Assembly (NCBI GenBank): GCA_033763935.1 | Contig: JANRJO010000085.1 | Coordinates: 16,713 to 80,712, forward strand | Origin: DALYJJ01 sp033763935 | GTDB lineage: Bacteria; Acidobacteriota; Terriglobia; Bryobacterales; Bryobacteraceae | DNA length: 64,000 nucleotides | Reading direction: 5' to 3' | Part shown: positions 1-8,053 of the stretch, in pieces | Numbering within the stretch: position 1 is the stretch's first letter | Layout of the letters: each line of letters opens with the position of its first letter | The notes under the pieces: generated by a model | Told to the model about the DNA's origin: nothing | Database searches by the model: none | What the model saw: only the letters and a program-made list of their open reading frames with translations | Position numbers and translations under genes: made by a program

Positions 1-198
1 ACCCTCGCGGCGGAACAGCTGGTAGCGACCAAAGCGCCCATCGGGTGGCGGCACCTGTTGTTCGACCCGCCTTGGACATTCTTCCAGTCGTTCGTGCTCC
101 GCCGTGGTTTTCTCGACGGACCCGAAGGGCTCGCCATCGCTTACATGGCGGCGTTGTATAACTTTCTGAAGTACTCCAAAGCCCGTTACATGAGTTGA
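1..198 (+). CDS. C-terminal end of a family 2 glycosyltransferase (partial)
   Basis: The frame is open from the left edge to a TGA at 196-198, giving the last 65 residues of a protein whose start lies outside the window. The segments FFQSFVLRRGFLDG and YNFLKYSKAR match the usual C-terminal tail of WaaE/KdtX-like GT2 enzymes, which add sugars to lipopolysaccharide core or other envelope glycans from a nucleotide-sugar donor. That family link rests on a short tail and is an inference. The next gene starts directly after this stop codon, so the two are probably cotranscribed and work on the same surface glycan. Confidence 0.7.
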   Translation, partial: TLAAEQLVATKAPIGWRHLLFDPPWTFFQSFVLRRGFLDGPEGLAIAYMAALYNFLKYSKARYMS

Positions 199-1092
199 AT
201 GCGAATTCTCCACCTCGACAGCGGCCGTGAGATGCGGGGAGGACAGTGGCAAGCCCTCTACCTGATGGACGGGCTGCGGTGCGCCGGGCACGAATGCGTG
301 CTGCTCAGCCCCCGAAACTCGCCGCTTGCTCAGCGGGCGCTGGCGGCCGGGGTCCAGATCGGCATACTTCGTCCCCTGACGATCGTGCGCGCCGCCCGCG
401 CCAGTGACCTGGTGCACGCCCACTGCGGGCGGAGCCACACGCTGGCGTCGGTTCTGGTTCGCCGGCCCGTCGTCGTGTCCCGGCGCGTCGCTTTTCTTTC
501 CGCGCCCTCCCTCCGCTCGAAGTTCCAATACTCGCGTGCTGCCCACTACATCGCAGTCTCCGAGTACGTCCGGCGGCTCTTGATTGACCGGGGTCTTCGG
601 CCGGACCGCGTCACCGTTATTCACGACGCGGTTCCCCTTCCGGACCGGGCTTCGCAGCGTGACGGCGACCTGGTCGCCCTCGATTCCTCGGACCCTCTCA
701 AGGGCGGCGAGTTGCTCCGGTCCATCGCCCAGCAGATTCCGGTCCGGCTCTCGTCCGACTTGCCTTCGGATCTGTCCCACGCCCGGGTTTTTCTCTATGT
801 CACGGAGTCGGAAGGCCTGGGGTCAGCCGCCCTGCTTGCTATGTCGTATGGGGTTCCGGTGGTCGCCAGTGATGTCGAGGGACTTCGCGAGGTGGTCGTC
901 GACGGAGCGACGGGCCTGCTGGTGCCTAACACCGCACCAGGCATCCTAGCCGGTGTCCGTACGCTGCTCGAAGACCACGAACTCGCTGCCCGCATGGGCA
1001 TGGCAGGCCGGCAGCGGGTGGAACAGAAGTTCTCGCTTGCGCGCCTCATCAGTGAGACGATTGAAGTCTACAAGAAAGCGTTGACATGCTAG
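199..1092 (+). CDS. Family 4 glycosyltransferase (GT-B fold)
   Basis: A 297-aa protein with the GT4 layout: an N-terminal MRILHLDSG strand, a middle VSEYVRRLLIDRG / VTVIHDAV segment, and a C-terminal donor-site region SEGLGSAALLAMSYGVPVVA followed by EGLREVV and GLLVP. It likely transfers a sugar from a nucleotide donor to an envelope or LPS glycan. Two things are unusual. It is shorter than most GT4 enzymes (350-400 aa), and the second glutamate of the E-x7-E donor motif is replaced by Leu (EGLGSAALL). Its ATG directly abuts the upstream stop, and its end overlaps the prepilin peptidase start by 7 bases. Confidence 0.8.
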   Translation: MRILHLDSGREMRGGQWQALYLMDGLRCAGHECVLLSPRNSPLAQRALAAGVQIGILRPLTIVRAARASDLVHAHCGRSHTLASVLVRRPVVVSRRVAFLSAPSLRSKFQYSRAAHYIAVSEYVRRLLIDRGLRPDRVTVIHDAVPLPDRASQRDGDLVALDSSDPLKGGELLRSIAQQIPVRLSSDLPSDLSHARVFLYVTESEGLGSAALLAMSYGVPVVASDVEGLREVVVDGATGLLVPNTAPGILAGVRTLLEDHELAARMGMAGRQRVEQKFSLARLISETIEVYKKALTC

Positions 1093-1910
1093 AGGCTATC
1101 CTGGCGGGAGTCACCGGACTGCTGATCGGCAGTTTCCTGAACGTATGTGTCTACCGACTGCCCCGCGACCTGTCGGTGGTAACGCCGGCGCGCTCGTACT
1201 GCCCCCATTGCGAGAAGGTGATTGCCTGGTACGACAATATCCCCCTCCTTAGCTGGATGCTCCTTCGGGGACGGTGCCGGCGCTGCGGCCAGTCGATTCC
1301 AGCCCGGTATCTCCTTGTGGAAGCAGCGACGGGAGTTTTGTTCCTGCTGATCGTGCTGGTGCACGGCTGGACGCTGCCCGGCCTCAAACTCTGTGTGTTC
1401 GCGGCGCTGCAGATTGGAATGATCTTCTCCGACCTTGAGGAACGGATTCTGCCCGACGAACTGACGCTGGGAGGAGCCCTGGCTGGCCTCGCTTTTGCCC
1501 CCTTTGTCCTGCTTGAAGGGGGAGTCTTGTTCATGCTCTCGGCAATGGCAGGGTTCGCCCCGACGCTTGCATCGGTGACGGAAAGCGCCGGGGGCGCCGT
1601 CGTGGCGGCGGGCGCGCTGTGGTTGGTGGGACGCCTCTACCAGGCGGTCCGCCGGAAGGAGGGGCTTGGCCTGGGGGACGTGAAGATGATTGGGATGATC
1701 GGGGCGTTCCTTGGGCTCTCGGGGGCGCTGCTGACACTGATCATCGGTTCTACCCTCGGCAGCGTAGTCGGGCTGGCCTACATCTCTCTGGCCCGCCGGG
1801 ACGCGTCCACCTACGAATTGCCCTTCGGCTCGTTCCTTGGTGTCGCGGCCCTGATCGTGTCCATCGCGGGCGATTTCATTCTCGCGTGGTACGCGAAGCT
1901 CGGAGGCTGA
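1086..1910 (+). CDS. pilD: Prepilin leader peptidase / N-methyltransferase (A24 aspartic protease)
   Basis: This 274-aa polytopic membrane protein should cleave and N-methylate type IV pilin or type II secretion pseudopilin leaders at the inner membrane. The N-terminal methyltransferase half carries the two CxxC pairs (CPHC near residue 40 and CRRC near 62). The two catalytic aspartates are in FSDLEERILPDELT near residue 118 and in the GxGD motif GLGLGDVKM near residue 197. Length and order are normal for the family. It is translationally coupled to the upstream glycosyltransferase by a 7-base overlap. No pilin gene lies in the window. Confidence 0.93.
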   Translation: MLEAILAGVTGLLIGSFLNVCVYRLPRDLSVVTPARSYCPHCEKVIAWYDNIPLLSWMLLRGRCRRCGQSIPARYLLVEAATGVLFLLIVLVHGWTLPGLKLCVFAALQIGMIFSDLEERILPDELTLGGALAGLAFAPFVLLEGGVLFMLSAMAGFAPTLASVTESAGGAVVAAGALWLVGRLYQAVRRKEGLGLGDVKMIGMIGAFLGLSGALLTLIIGSTLGSVVGLAYISLARRDASTYELPFGSFLGVAALIVSIAGDFILAWYAKLGG

Positions 1911-2523
1911 TAGGCCTCAGTTGAGCCCGGATGCGCGAAGCATCGTCGGCATGGAATGCAGCCTCGGGTGCGGTCAACTCCTTCCATGTCAGGCTCGGTT
2001 TTGCCAGGCCCTGGCGTCCGTGCTCTAGCGTCTCCGCGAGTACGTGGTAGATTTCGTGGGCCAGCACCCTGGCCAGCGCCCGCCCCAACGCCAGGTAGGG
2101 GGACGGACCTCCAAGCGGGCCGGACCGCGCGGCCAGGACCTGTGCGCAGCTGACGTCGACGAAGGGGATCACGCGCCCGTCGGAGACATGCGTAAAGGCA
2201 AACGCCTTACTAGCATCGGCAGGACGCGCAACTTCGAAGGGCGAACAGCGGTCGAGGAACCGGACGACTACCAGGCGCTCAAACACGTCGGTGACGGCCT
2301 CCTGGTCGATCCGGCGCCACTCGACGACGTATCCCTTGATCGGCAACAGCCGCTCGAGCTCTAACCGAAGGGTATGCTCCACTTCGGCAGGGACGGTCTC
2401 ATCAAAGCTGGCGACGACACCAATGGTACCGGTGGCGCCGTCGCCGGCGGACATCCAATCGTTGACTGCAAACCCGGAGAGAACCAGGAGCATCGGGAGT
2501 TTGTTCGGAAGCAGCATGAACAA
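1876..2523 (-). CDS. Exported putative zinc metallopeptidase-like protein with an HEIYH motif
   Basis: A 215-aa protein with a hydrophobic N-terminus (about residues 8-20) that may be a signal peptide or anchor. HEIYH at residues 156-160, followed by H168, gives an HExxH-x7-H arrangement typical of zinc-dependent proteases. It recalls short acidobacterial exported proteins with HELYH-type motifs, but I cannot name a family, and the substrate is unknown. Its 3' end overlaps the prepilin peptidase by 35 bases tail to tail. A second in-frame ATG lies at 2517, so the start could be two codons later. It is divergent from uppS with only about 78 bases between them. Confidence 0.68.
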   Translation of the reverse strand: MFMLLPNKLPMLLVLSGFAVNDWMSAGDGATGTIGVVASFDETVPAEVEHTLRLELERLLPIKGYVVEWRRIDQEAVTDVFERLVVVRFLDRCSPFEVARPADASKAFAFTHVSDGRVIPFVDVSCAQVLAARSGPLGGPSPYLALGRALARVLAHEIYHVLAETLEHGRQGLAKPSLTWKELTAPEAAFHADDASRIRAQLRPISLRASRTTRE

Positions 2524-2601
2524 AGCCTCTCTACACAGGCATTTCGTCGGATCGGGCGAAGAGCTTCAGGGTTTGTTGCTAAGATGTAGTCTTGCTTTCG
2601 A

Positions 2602-3435
2602 ATGCAGGCACTTCTGGACAGCTTGAAGCCCAGTGAGCCCGACTGGGCATTAGCCCAGCGCATCGACCCGGAACGCCTTCCGGCGCATGTCGCCATCATC
2701 ATGGATGGCAACGGTCGATGGGCCCGTGGCCGCAACCTGCCGCGCGTCGCGGGCCACAAGGCGGGCGTCAATCCCGTTCGCGTCTCCGTCGAGACATGCG
2801 CCCGTCTCGGCATCCAGGCCCTCACTCTCTACGCCTTCTCGATCGAGAACTGGAAGCGTCCTCGTCACGAAGTAGACACACTTTGGTTACTACTTCGTTA
2901 CTATCTGCGTCAAGAGCTTCCGAATCTCATGAAGAATGGGATTCGTCTGACGGCCATCGGAAGGGTTGACGAACTGCCCCGGGCGGTCCGGCGAGAGTTG
3001 GAAGACGCCGTTCGGAGTACAGATTCCAATAGCGGGCTGCGTGTGAATCTGGCGATCAACTATGGCGGCCGGGCTGAAATCGTGGATGCCGTCAACGCCC
3101 TGTTCGCCGAGGCGCGAGACGCCGGGCGCCTGGCCGACTTCCGCCTCGACGAGCACACGCTGGCCTCGCGCCTCTATACCGCCGGACTTCCCGATCCTGA
3201 TCTGTTGATTCGTACCTCGGGCGAGATGCGCATCAGCAATTTCCTACTCTGGCAGATCGCCTACGCAGAGCTCTACGTAACCGAAACCTACTGGCCGGAT
3301 TTCACCCGCGCAGACCTTCTCGGAGCGATCCTCGACTACCAGCGCAGAGACCGGCGTTTCGGTGGCCTAAAGGACCCGGCCGCGGAAGAGACCTCGGAAC
3401 CGTTGGCGGAGGCCATTGGTCTCACCGTGAGATGA
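2602..3435 (+). CDS. uppS: Isoprenyl transferase (undecaprenyl diphosphate synthase type)
   Basis: A 277-aa cis-prenyltransferase that condenses isopentenyl diphosphate onto farnesyl diphosphate to make the C55 lipid carrier for peptidoglycan and O-antigen synthesis. The N-terminal IIMDGNGRWARGR motif contains the catalytic Asp (D35). The C-terminal signature DLLIRTSGEMRISNFLLWQ and the segment ELYVTETYWPDF are also present. Length is normal. It overlaps cdsA by four bases (ATGA), the usual uppS-cdsA pairing in bacteria. I saw no strong ribosome binding site before the ATG. Confidence 0.95.
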   Translation: MQALLDSLKPSEPDWALAQRIDPERLPAHVAIIMDGNGRWARGRNLPRVAGHKAGVNPVRVSVETCARLGIQALTLYAFSIENWKRPRHEVDTLWLLLRYYLRQELPNLMKNGIRLTAIGRVDELPRAVRRELEDAVRSTDSNSGLRVNLAINYGGRAEIVDAVNALFAEARDAGRLADFRLDEHTLASRLYTAGLPDPDLLIRTSGEMRISNFLLWQIAYAELYVTETYWPDFTRADLLGAILDYQRRDRRFGGLKDPAAEETSEPLAEAIGLTVR

Positions 3436-4208
3436 AGCGGATCGCGACGGGTCTTGTCCTCCTCGCCATCTTCACATACGTTGTCATCTGGAGTCCCGGG
3501 TGGGCATTCGCGGCTGCCCTGGCCGTAGTAGCCGGGCTTGGCTACCGAGAGTACGAAAACATTCTCGGCGCCTACGGGCTGGAGCGGTTGCCGATCGTCC
3601 CGTACGCGATGGGCCTGGTGGTGCTTGCGGCGCCACCGGACATGACCATCCTGATCCTGCTGGGGCTGGTCCCGCTGGTGCTCGCGCTGCGTGTCTCGGA
3701 TCTTTCCAAAGCGCTGCCGTCGGCGGCGGGTGTGACACTCGGGGTCATCTATTGTTTTGGTCCGTGGCGGGTCTCATACGCGCTCCGCGAGATCAGTGAG
3801 TGGTGGCTGTTCTTCGCGCTGTCACTGAACTGGGTGGGCGACACCGCGGCCTATTATGGCGGGCGCGCCTTCGGGCGGAACAAACTCGCGCCTCGCGTGA
3901 GCCCCGGCAAGACATGGGAGGGCACGCTGTGCTCGGTCGCCGGATCGCTTGTCTACGGGCTCGCCTACGCCTATTGGCTGTTGCCTTCCGCGCCTCCCCT
4001 GATCGTTGCTGTCCTGGCCATCGCGGGTAACATTGCGGGCCAACTGGGGGACCTGGTGGAGTCCGCTCTCAAGAGGGGCGCCGGACTCAAGGACAGCGGT
4101 ACGCTCCTTCCCGGTCACGGAGGCTGGCTGGACCGGATCGACGCGTCCTTGTTCAGCATACCGGTGGTGTACCACCTTCTTGCCTACGTATTTCCCGCGG
4201 TGCGCTAG
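3432..4208 (+). CDS. cdsA: Phosphatidate cytidylyltransferase
   Basis: A 258-aa polytopic inner-membrane enzyme that converts phosphatidate and CTP to CDP-diacylglycerol, the branch point of phospholipid synthesis. The C-terminal signature is clear: GDLVESALKRGAGLKDSG, then LLPGHGGWLDRIDA near residues 212-240. Several hydrophobic segments fill the N-terminal half. It is coupled to uppS by an ATGA overlap. The dxr and rseP genes that often follow in other genomes are absent. A minus-strand VWA gene ends nine bases downstream. Confidence 0.95.
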   Translation: MKRIATGLVLLAIFTYVVIWSPGWAFAAALAVVAGLGYREYENILGAYGLERLPIVPYAMGLVVLAAPPDMTILILLGLVPLVLALRVSDLSKALPSAAGVTLGVIYCFGPWRVSYALREISEWWLFFALSLNWVGDTAAYYGGRAFGRNKLAPRVSPGKTWEGTLCSVAGSLVYGLAYAYWLLPSAPPLIVAVLAIAGNIAGQLGDLVESALKRGAGLKDSGTLLPGHGGWLDRIDASLFSIPVVYHLLAYVFPAVR

Positions 4209-4217
4209 AACGCCGCT

Positions 4218-5462
4218 CTAATGTACCGTCCGCGTTTTCCGGTTCATGTAGTCCATCAGCAGGTACTGTCCCAGAGTGTAAGGGGTGGTGAAGTAGGCCT
4301 TTCCGCGGCACAACTCGGTGACCTTCTGAACGAAGTTCACTAACCCGTAGTCGCTGGCAAGCATGAACGTGTTGATGAGGATGCCTTGCTGCTTGCAGCG
4401 GTTCACCTCTTCGAGCGTGCGGCTGATCACCAGCGGATCGAGACCGAACGCATTGCGGTACATGCGTCCGTCCTCAAGCGTAAGCGCCGACGGTTTGCCG
4501 TCCGTGATCATGATGATCTGCTTCATGTCCTTGCGCTCCTGATTCAGGAGGCGCTGCGCCAGGATCAGCCCGTCGCGGGTATTGGTGTAATAGGGTCCGA
4601 CCTTCACGCGAGCCAGCTCGGAGAGCCGCAGTTCTTCGGCTGAATCGTGGAAGAGCACGAGCCGCAGGCTGTCTCCGGGATACTGCGTGCGGATGAGATG
4701 AGCGAGCGCCATCGCCACGCGCTTGGCCGGCGTGAAGCGATCCTCGCCATAGAGAATCATGCTGTGGCTGCAGTCGAGCATCAGCACGGTGGCGCAGGAA
4801 CTCTGATACTCGCTCTGGTGGACGCGAAGGTCGCGATAGTCGAGATCGAGCGGCAGTTTGAGGCCGTCCCGCTTCATGGCCGAGAACAGCGTCTCACTAA
4901 TGTCCAGATTCAACGTGTCGCCGAATTCGTAAGCCTTGGAGGCGCCGCTGGTCTCAATGCCGGTAGCGAAGTCGCGTGTGTCGTGGGCGCCGAAGCTTGA
5001 CCGGCCGAGGGAGCCGAGCAGGTCCTTCAGCGCCTTGAAGCCAAGAAAGTCGAGCGACTTGTCCGTCACCTCGAACTTCACTTTCCCTTCCGGCCCTTTG
5101 CCACCCGCCTGCCCGGGCCGCGGTTTCTGCTCCGCCGGATCGGAGTCAGTCGAGACGAACCCCTCGTCCACGAGCTTCTGCGCGAGTCGGTCCAACAACT
5201 TGTCGAGTTGCTCCGGAGACATCTGCTCCAGGCGTTTGCGGATCTCCTCGGCGCGGTCGGGGTCAAACTGGTCGCCGCTCTCCAGCGCCTTTTGGATCGC
5301 CTGCTTGAGGTCCTCCATGGTGCGCTGGTTCATCTCATTGAACTGCATGTACTGGTTCTGAAATCCGCTGTCGAGGAAGTAGTCCGACAGGGCGTTGAGG
5401 AGATCCTCGGCGTCCAGCCCCATGTCTTCTCCCGTGTAACGGGAGTATTTGATCCATCGCAC
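4218..5462 (-). CDS. VWA domain protein, partner of the MoxR-type ATPase
   Basis: A 414-aa protein with no visible signal peptide or membrane segment. The N-terminal 110 residues are charged and helical. The C-terminal half is a von Willebrand A domain with an intact MIDAS start, DCSHSM (D230, S232, S234), and a later ITDGKPS. By family precedent it acts as a metal-dependent protein-binding partner of the AAA+ ATPase encoded just upstream, as in MoxR-VWA, CoxD-CoxE and chelatase I-D pairs. The start is GTG, supported by a GAGGAG ribosome site eight bases upstream, and lies 15 bases after the ATPase stop. The client is unknown. Confidence 0.85.
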   Translation of the reverse strand: MRWIKYSRYTGEDMGLDAEDLLNALSDYFLDSGFQNQYMQFNEMNQRTMEDLKQAIQKALESGDQFDPDRAEEIRKRLEQMSPEQLDKLLDRLAQKLVDEGFVSTDSDPAEQKPRPGQAGGKGPEGKVKFEVTDKSLDFLGFKALKDLLGSLGRSSFGAHDTRDFATGIETSGASKAYEFGDTLNLDISETLFSAMKRDGLKLPLDLDYRDLRVHQSEYQSSCATVLMLDCSHSMILYGEDRFTPAKRVAMALAHLIRTQYPGDSLRLVLFHDSAEELRLSELARVKVGPYYTNTRDGLILAQRLLNQERKDMKQIIMITDGKPSALTLEDGRMYRNAFGLDPLVISRTLEEVNRCKQQGILINTFMLASDYGLVNFVQKVTELCRGKAYFTTPYTLGQYLLMDYMNRKTRTVH

Positions 5463-5477
5463 GATGCCGGCTCCTCG

Positions 5478-6974
5478 CTAGTTGAACTGCTGGCGACGCC
5501 CGCCGCCGCGCCGTGGTTCGCCTTCCTGGGGCGGTTCCCGCTTGCGGTCTTCGGCGGCAAAACCACGCTCCTCGCTGCGGCTGATGCGGCGATGAGCATA
5601 CAGGCCCTCGAGAACAAACTCCGCGGCGGAAGCGCGGACGGCGTCGGACTCGTTCGAACCAAGCCCGAGTGCCCCCGTCTTCTCCATCAGTCCCTGAATC
5701 CCCGCGAGCTGCCGGCACATGTCGGCAGCGTTCGCGTTCTCGTCGAGCCGGAGCGATCCGCCGAGATCGAACCACTGGATGATCTGGCTGACGTTGGCGC
5801 TCTCGAAGTAGTTTGAGTAGACGCGACCGACTGCCAGGCGGATCAACTCGCGGGCGATGGCGTCGCCGCCCTTCAGCTCTCCCTCATACTCCAGCTCCAG
5901 CTTGCCGGTGATGGAAGGCAGGGCTGCGTAGAGGTCGAGTACACGCGGGATCGCTTCGCTGTCGCCGATGCGAAGCGCCCGGCGCTCGGCGTTCGACAAT
6001 ACGTTCTCCAGCACCGTGATCGGCAGCCGCTGCGACACCCCGGAGCGCTTGTCGATTCGTTTGTCTTCGCGCGCCAGGAATGCCAGCTGTTCGACGACTT
6101 CGCGGATGTAGACGGGCACCTTGAGCGCTACCGACGCCCCGCGGCTCGTCCAGGCTTCCTGCGCCGTGATGGCCATACCCTGCTCGAGCGCGGCTGGATA
6201 GTGCGTACGAATCTCGCTGCCAATACGGTCCTTCAGCGGGGTGATGATCTTGCCCCGCGCGGTGTAATCCTCCGGGTTGGCCGTGAAAACGAGCATCAGA
6301 TCGAGGGGCAGCCGTACCGGGTATCCCTTGATCTGAATGTCGCCCTCCTGCATGATGTTGAACAATCCCACCTGGATCTTCCCGGCCAGATCCGGTAACT
6401 CGTTGATGGCGAAGATGCCGCGGTTGGCGCGCGGCAGCAGACCATAGTGAATGGTCAGTTCGTCGGAGATGTTCTGGCCCTGCCGCGCCGCCTTGATCGG
6501 ATCGATATCCCCGATCATGTCGGCGATGGTCACATCCGGCGTCGCCAGCTTCTCCACGTAGCGCTGTTCCGGCGTCAGCCAGGCGATCGGTGTTTCCTCG
6601 CCCTGCTCTTCGAGCAAATTGCGGCACCGCCGGCAGATCGGGCGGTAGGGGTTGTCGTGAATCTCACAGCCGGCGATATACGGCGCGGCGTCGTCCAGCA
6701 TCGACGTCAACATGCGGATGAGCCGCGTTTTCGCCTGGCCTCGAAGGCCCAGAAGGATGAAGTTGTGGCGGGAGAGCACCGCATTGACCACCTGCGGCAC
6801 CACCGTGTCTTCGTAGCCGATCACGCCCGGGAACAACTCCCCGCCCTTTTGCAGGCGGCAGATCAGGTTGTGGCGCAATTCGTCCTTGACGGTGCGAACC
6901 GCGAGGCGCTCCTCGGAATACTGGCTGCGGCGTAGCGCACCCAGCGTGTGCGGAAGGTCCCAGTGCGTTTTCAT
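5478..6974 (-). CDS. MoxR / magnesium-chelatase-like AAA+ ATPase with a CxxH-CxxC insertion
   Basis: A 498-aa ATPase. Walker A is GLRGQAKTR (K82); the distal part has VFTANPEDYTARG and LKDRIGSEIRTHYP, as in chelatase I/MoxR proteins. Directly after the Walker A helix sits C103-x2-H106-x7-C114-x2-C117, which looks like a small zinc site. An in-frame start 21 codons upstream exists, but the ATG at 6974 has a strong GGGAGGAG ribosome site and is preferred. Together with the VWA protein it probably forms a remodelling or metal-insertion chaperone pair. The exact target cannot be told from sequence. Confidence 0.88.
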   Translation of the reverse strand: MKTHWDLPHTLGALRRSQYSEERLAVRTVKDELRHNLICRLQKGGELFPGVIGYEDTVVPQVVNAVLSRHNFILLGLRGQAKTRLIRMLTSMLDDAAPYIAGCEIHDNPYRPICRRCRNLLEEQGEETPIAWLTPEQRYVEKLATPDVTIADMIGDIDPIKAARQGQNISDELTIHYGLLPRANRGIFAINELPDLAGKIQVGLFNIMQEGDIQIKGYPVRLPLDLMLVFTANPEDYTARGKIITPLKDRIGSEIRTHYPAALEQGMAITAQEAWTSRGASVALKVPVYIREVVEQLAFLAREDKRIDKRSGVSQRLPITVLENVLSNAERRALRIGDSEAIPRVLDLYAALPSITGKLELEYEGELKGGDAIARELIRLAVGRVYSNYFESANVSQIIQWFDLGGSLRLDENANAADMCRQLAGIQGLMEKTGALGLGSNESDAVRASAAEFVLEGLYAHRRISRSEERGFAAEDRKREPPQEGEPRRGGGRRQQFN

Positions 6975-7213
6975 CGACTCCTCCCGACCTGCTTGATCGG
7001 ATTGTAGCAGGGCGGCGCGGTGCTTCCGGCGGCGCAAGGGTAGCCCGCGACATGCGAATCCGCCGAAGACGGAAGCTCCGATTCAATGGACGCAAGCCGA
7101 TGCACTTCCGCTTCCTTTTTGCGCACGACCGCTCCGAGCCATCCACGGACGGCTCCAAATCCTTCGCCTGGGGTGAGAACCGTGATATCGTAATCTCCCG
7201 AAAGGTTCGCCGC

Positions 7214-8053
7214 ATGGCACAGGATTTGCCCGACATCGATTTTCAGCGCTTCTGGCGCCGCCTCCAGCAGATTGGGCTGAATGCTTACGAGGCACGCTCC
7301 TATCTGGTGCTCGTCGGACACCCGCGCTTCAAAGCGCTGGAGCTCGCCGCCCGCTCGCACGTTCCGCGCCAGAAGATCTATGAAGTCCTCGACAGCCTGG
7401 TCGAAAAGGGCTTCGCCCAGGTGGTCCAGGAGAAGACCAAGCTGTTCTCCGCGGTGGAGCCGAGCCTTGCCATCCCGAACTACCTGGCACGACGCGAACA
7501 ACAGGCCCAGCAGGAACTGGCCGAACAGTCGCGCATGGCCAACGGCCTGATTGACGACCTGAAGGCCGCCTACTCGGAAGGACAGGGCGGCCGCGGTACG
7601 CTTGACTACCTGCGCATTGTGGGCGAACCGGGCCAGATCGCCATGCAGTATCGCGAGATGCTCCGGGACGTGAAGAGTGAATACATCGAGTTTTCAAGGC
7701 CTCCCTATGCGGTCGATCCGCTTGACGAGCAACTCGTCTTTCAGGCTCGGACGCGCGGTGTGCGCTGCCGCATCCTGCTCGAGGAAGGTACGCTCGACGA
7801 CGCCCACCGCACGCGGCTGAACGAATACGTGGCATCGGGAGTGGAAGTGCGCTTTGTGGACTCCGTCCCGATGAAGCTCGCTATTTTTGACGGGACGAAA
7901 GGGATGCTGGCGCTGCTCGATCCCGTAATCACCAAGCCGACGTGGACGGCGGTCGTCTTCGACCACATCGGTATGGGCAACGCCATGGCGCTGTTGTTTG
8001 AGGAACGGTGGCGGGCTGCGTCGGGGGCGATGGCCGCGCCCGGCGCCGCGTGA
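7214..8053 (+). CDS. TrmB-family transcriptional regulator
   Basis: A 279-aa protein with an N-terminal winged helix: LQQIGLNAYEARSYLVLVG, followed by the recognition-helix region VPRQKIYEVLDSLVEKGFAQ. This is the TrmB pattern, common in archaea and also found in bacteria. A coiled-coil-like stretch follows (about residues 90-120), then an alpha/beta C-terminal domain that probably binds a ligand. I start it at 7214; the longer in-frame start at 7052 adds an arginine-rich, low-complexity leader unlike the family. It is divergent from the MoxR-VWA operon with about 240 bases between the starts, so it is a candidate regulator of that operon. Confidence 0.78.
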   Translation: MAQDLPDIDFQRFWRRLQQIGLNAYEARSYLVLVGHPRFKALELAARSHVPRQKIYEVLDSLVEKGFAQVVQEKTKLFSAVEPSLAIPNYLARREQQAQQELAEQSRMANGLIDDLKAAYSEGQGGRGTLDYLRIVGEPGQIAMQYREMLRDVKSEYIEFSRPPYAVDPLDEQLVFQARTRGVRCRILLEEGTLDDAHRTRLNEYVASGVEVRFVDSVPMKLAIFDGTKGMLALLDPVITKPTWTAVVFDHIGMGNAMALLFEERWRAASGAMAAPGAA

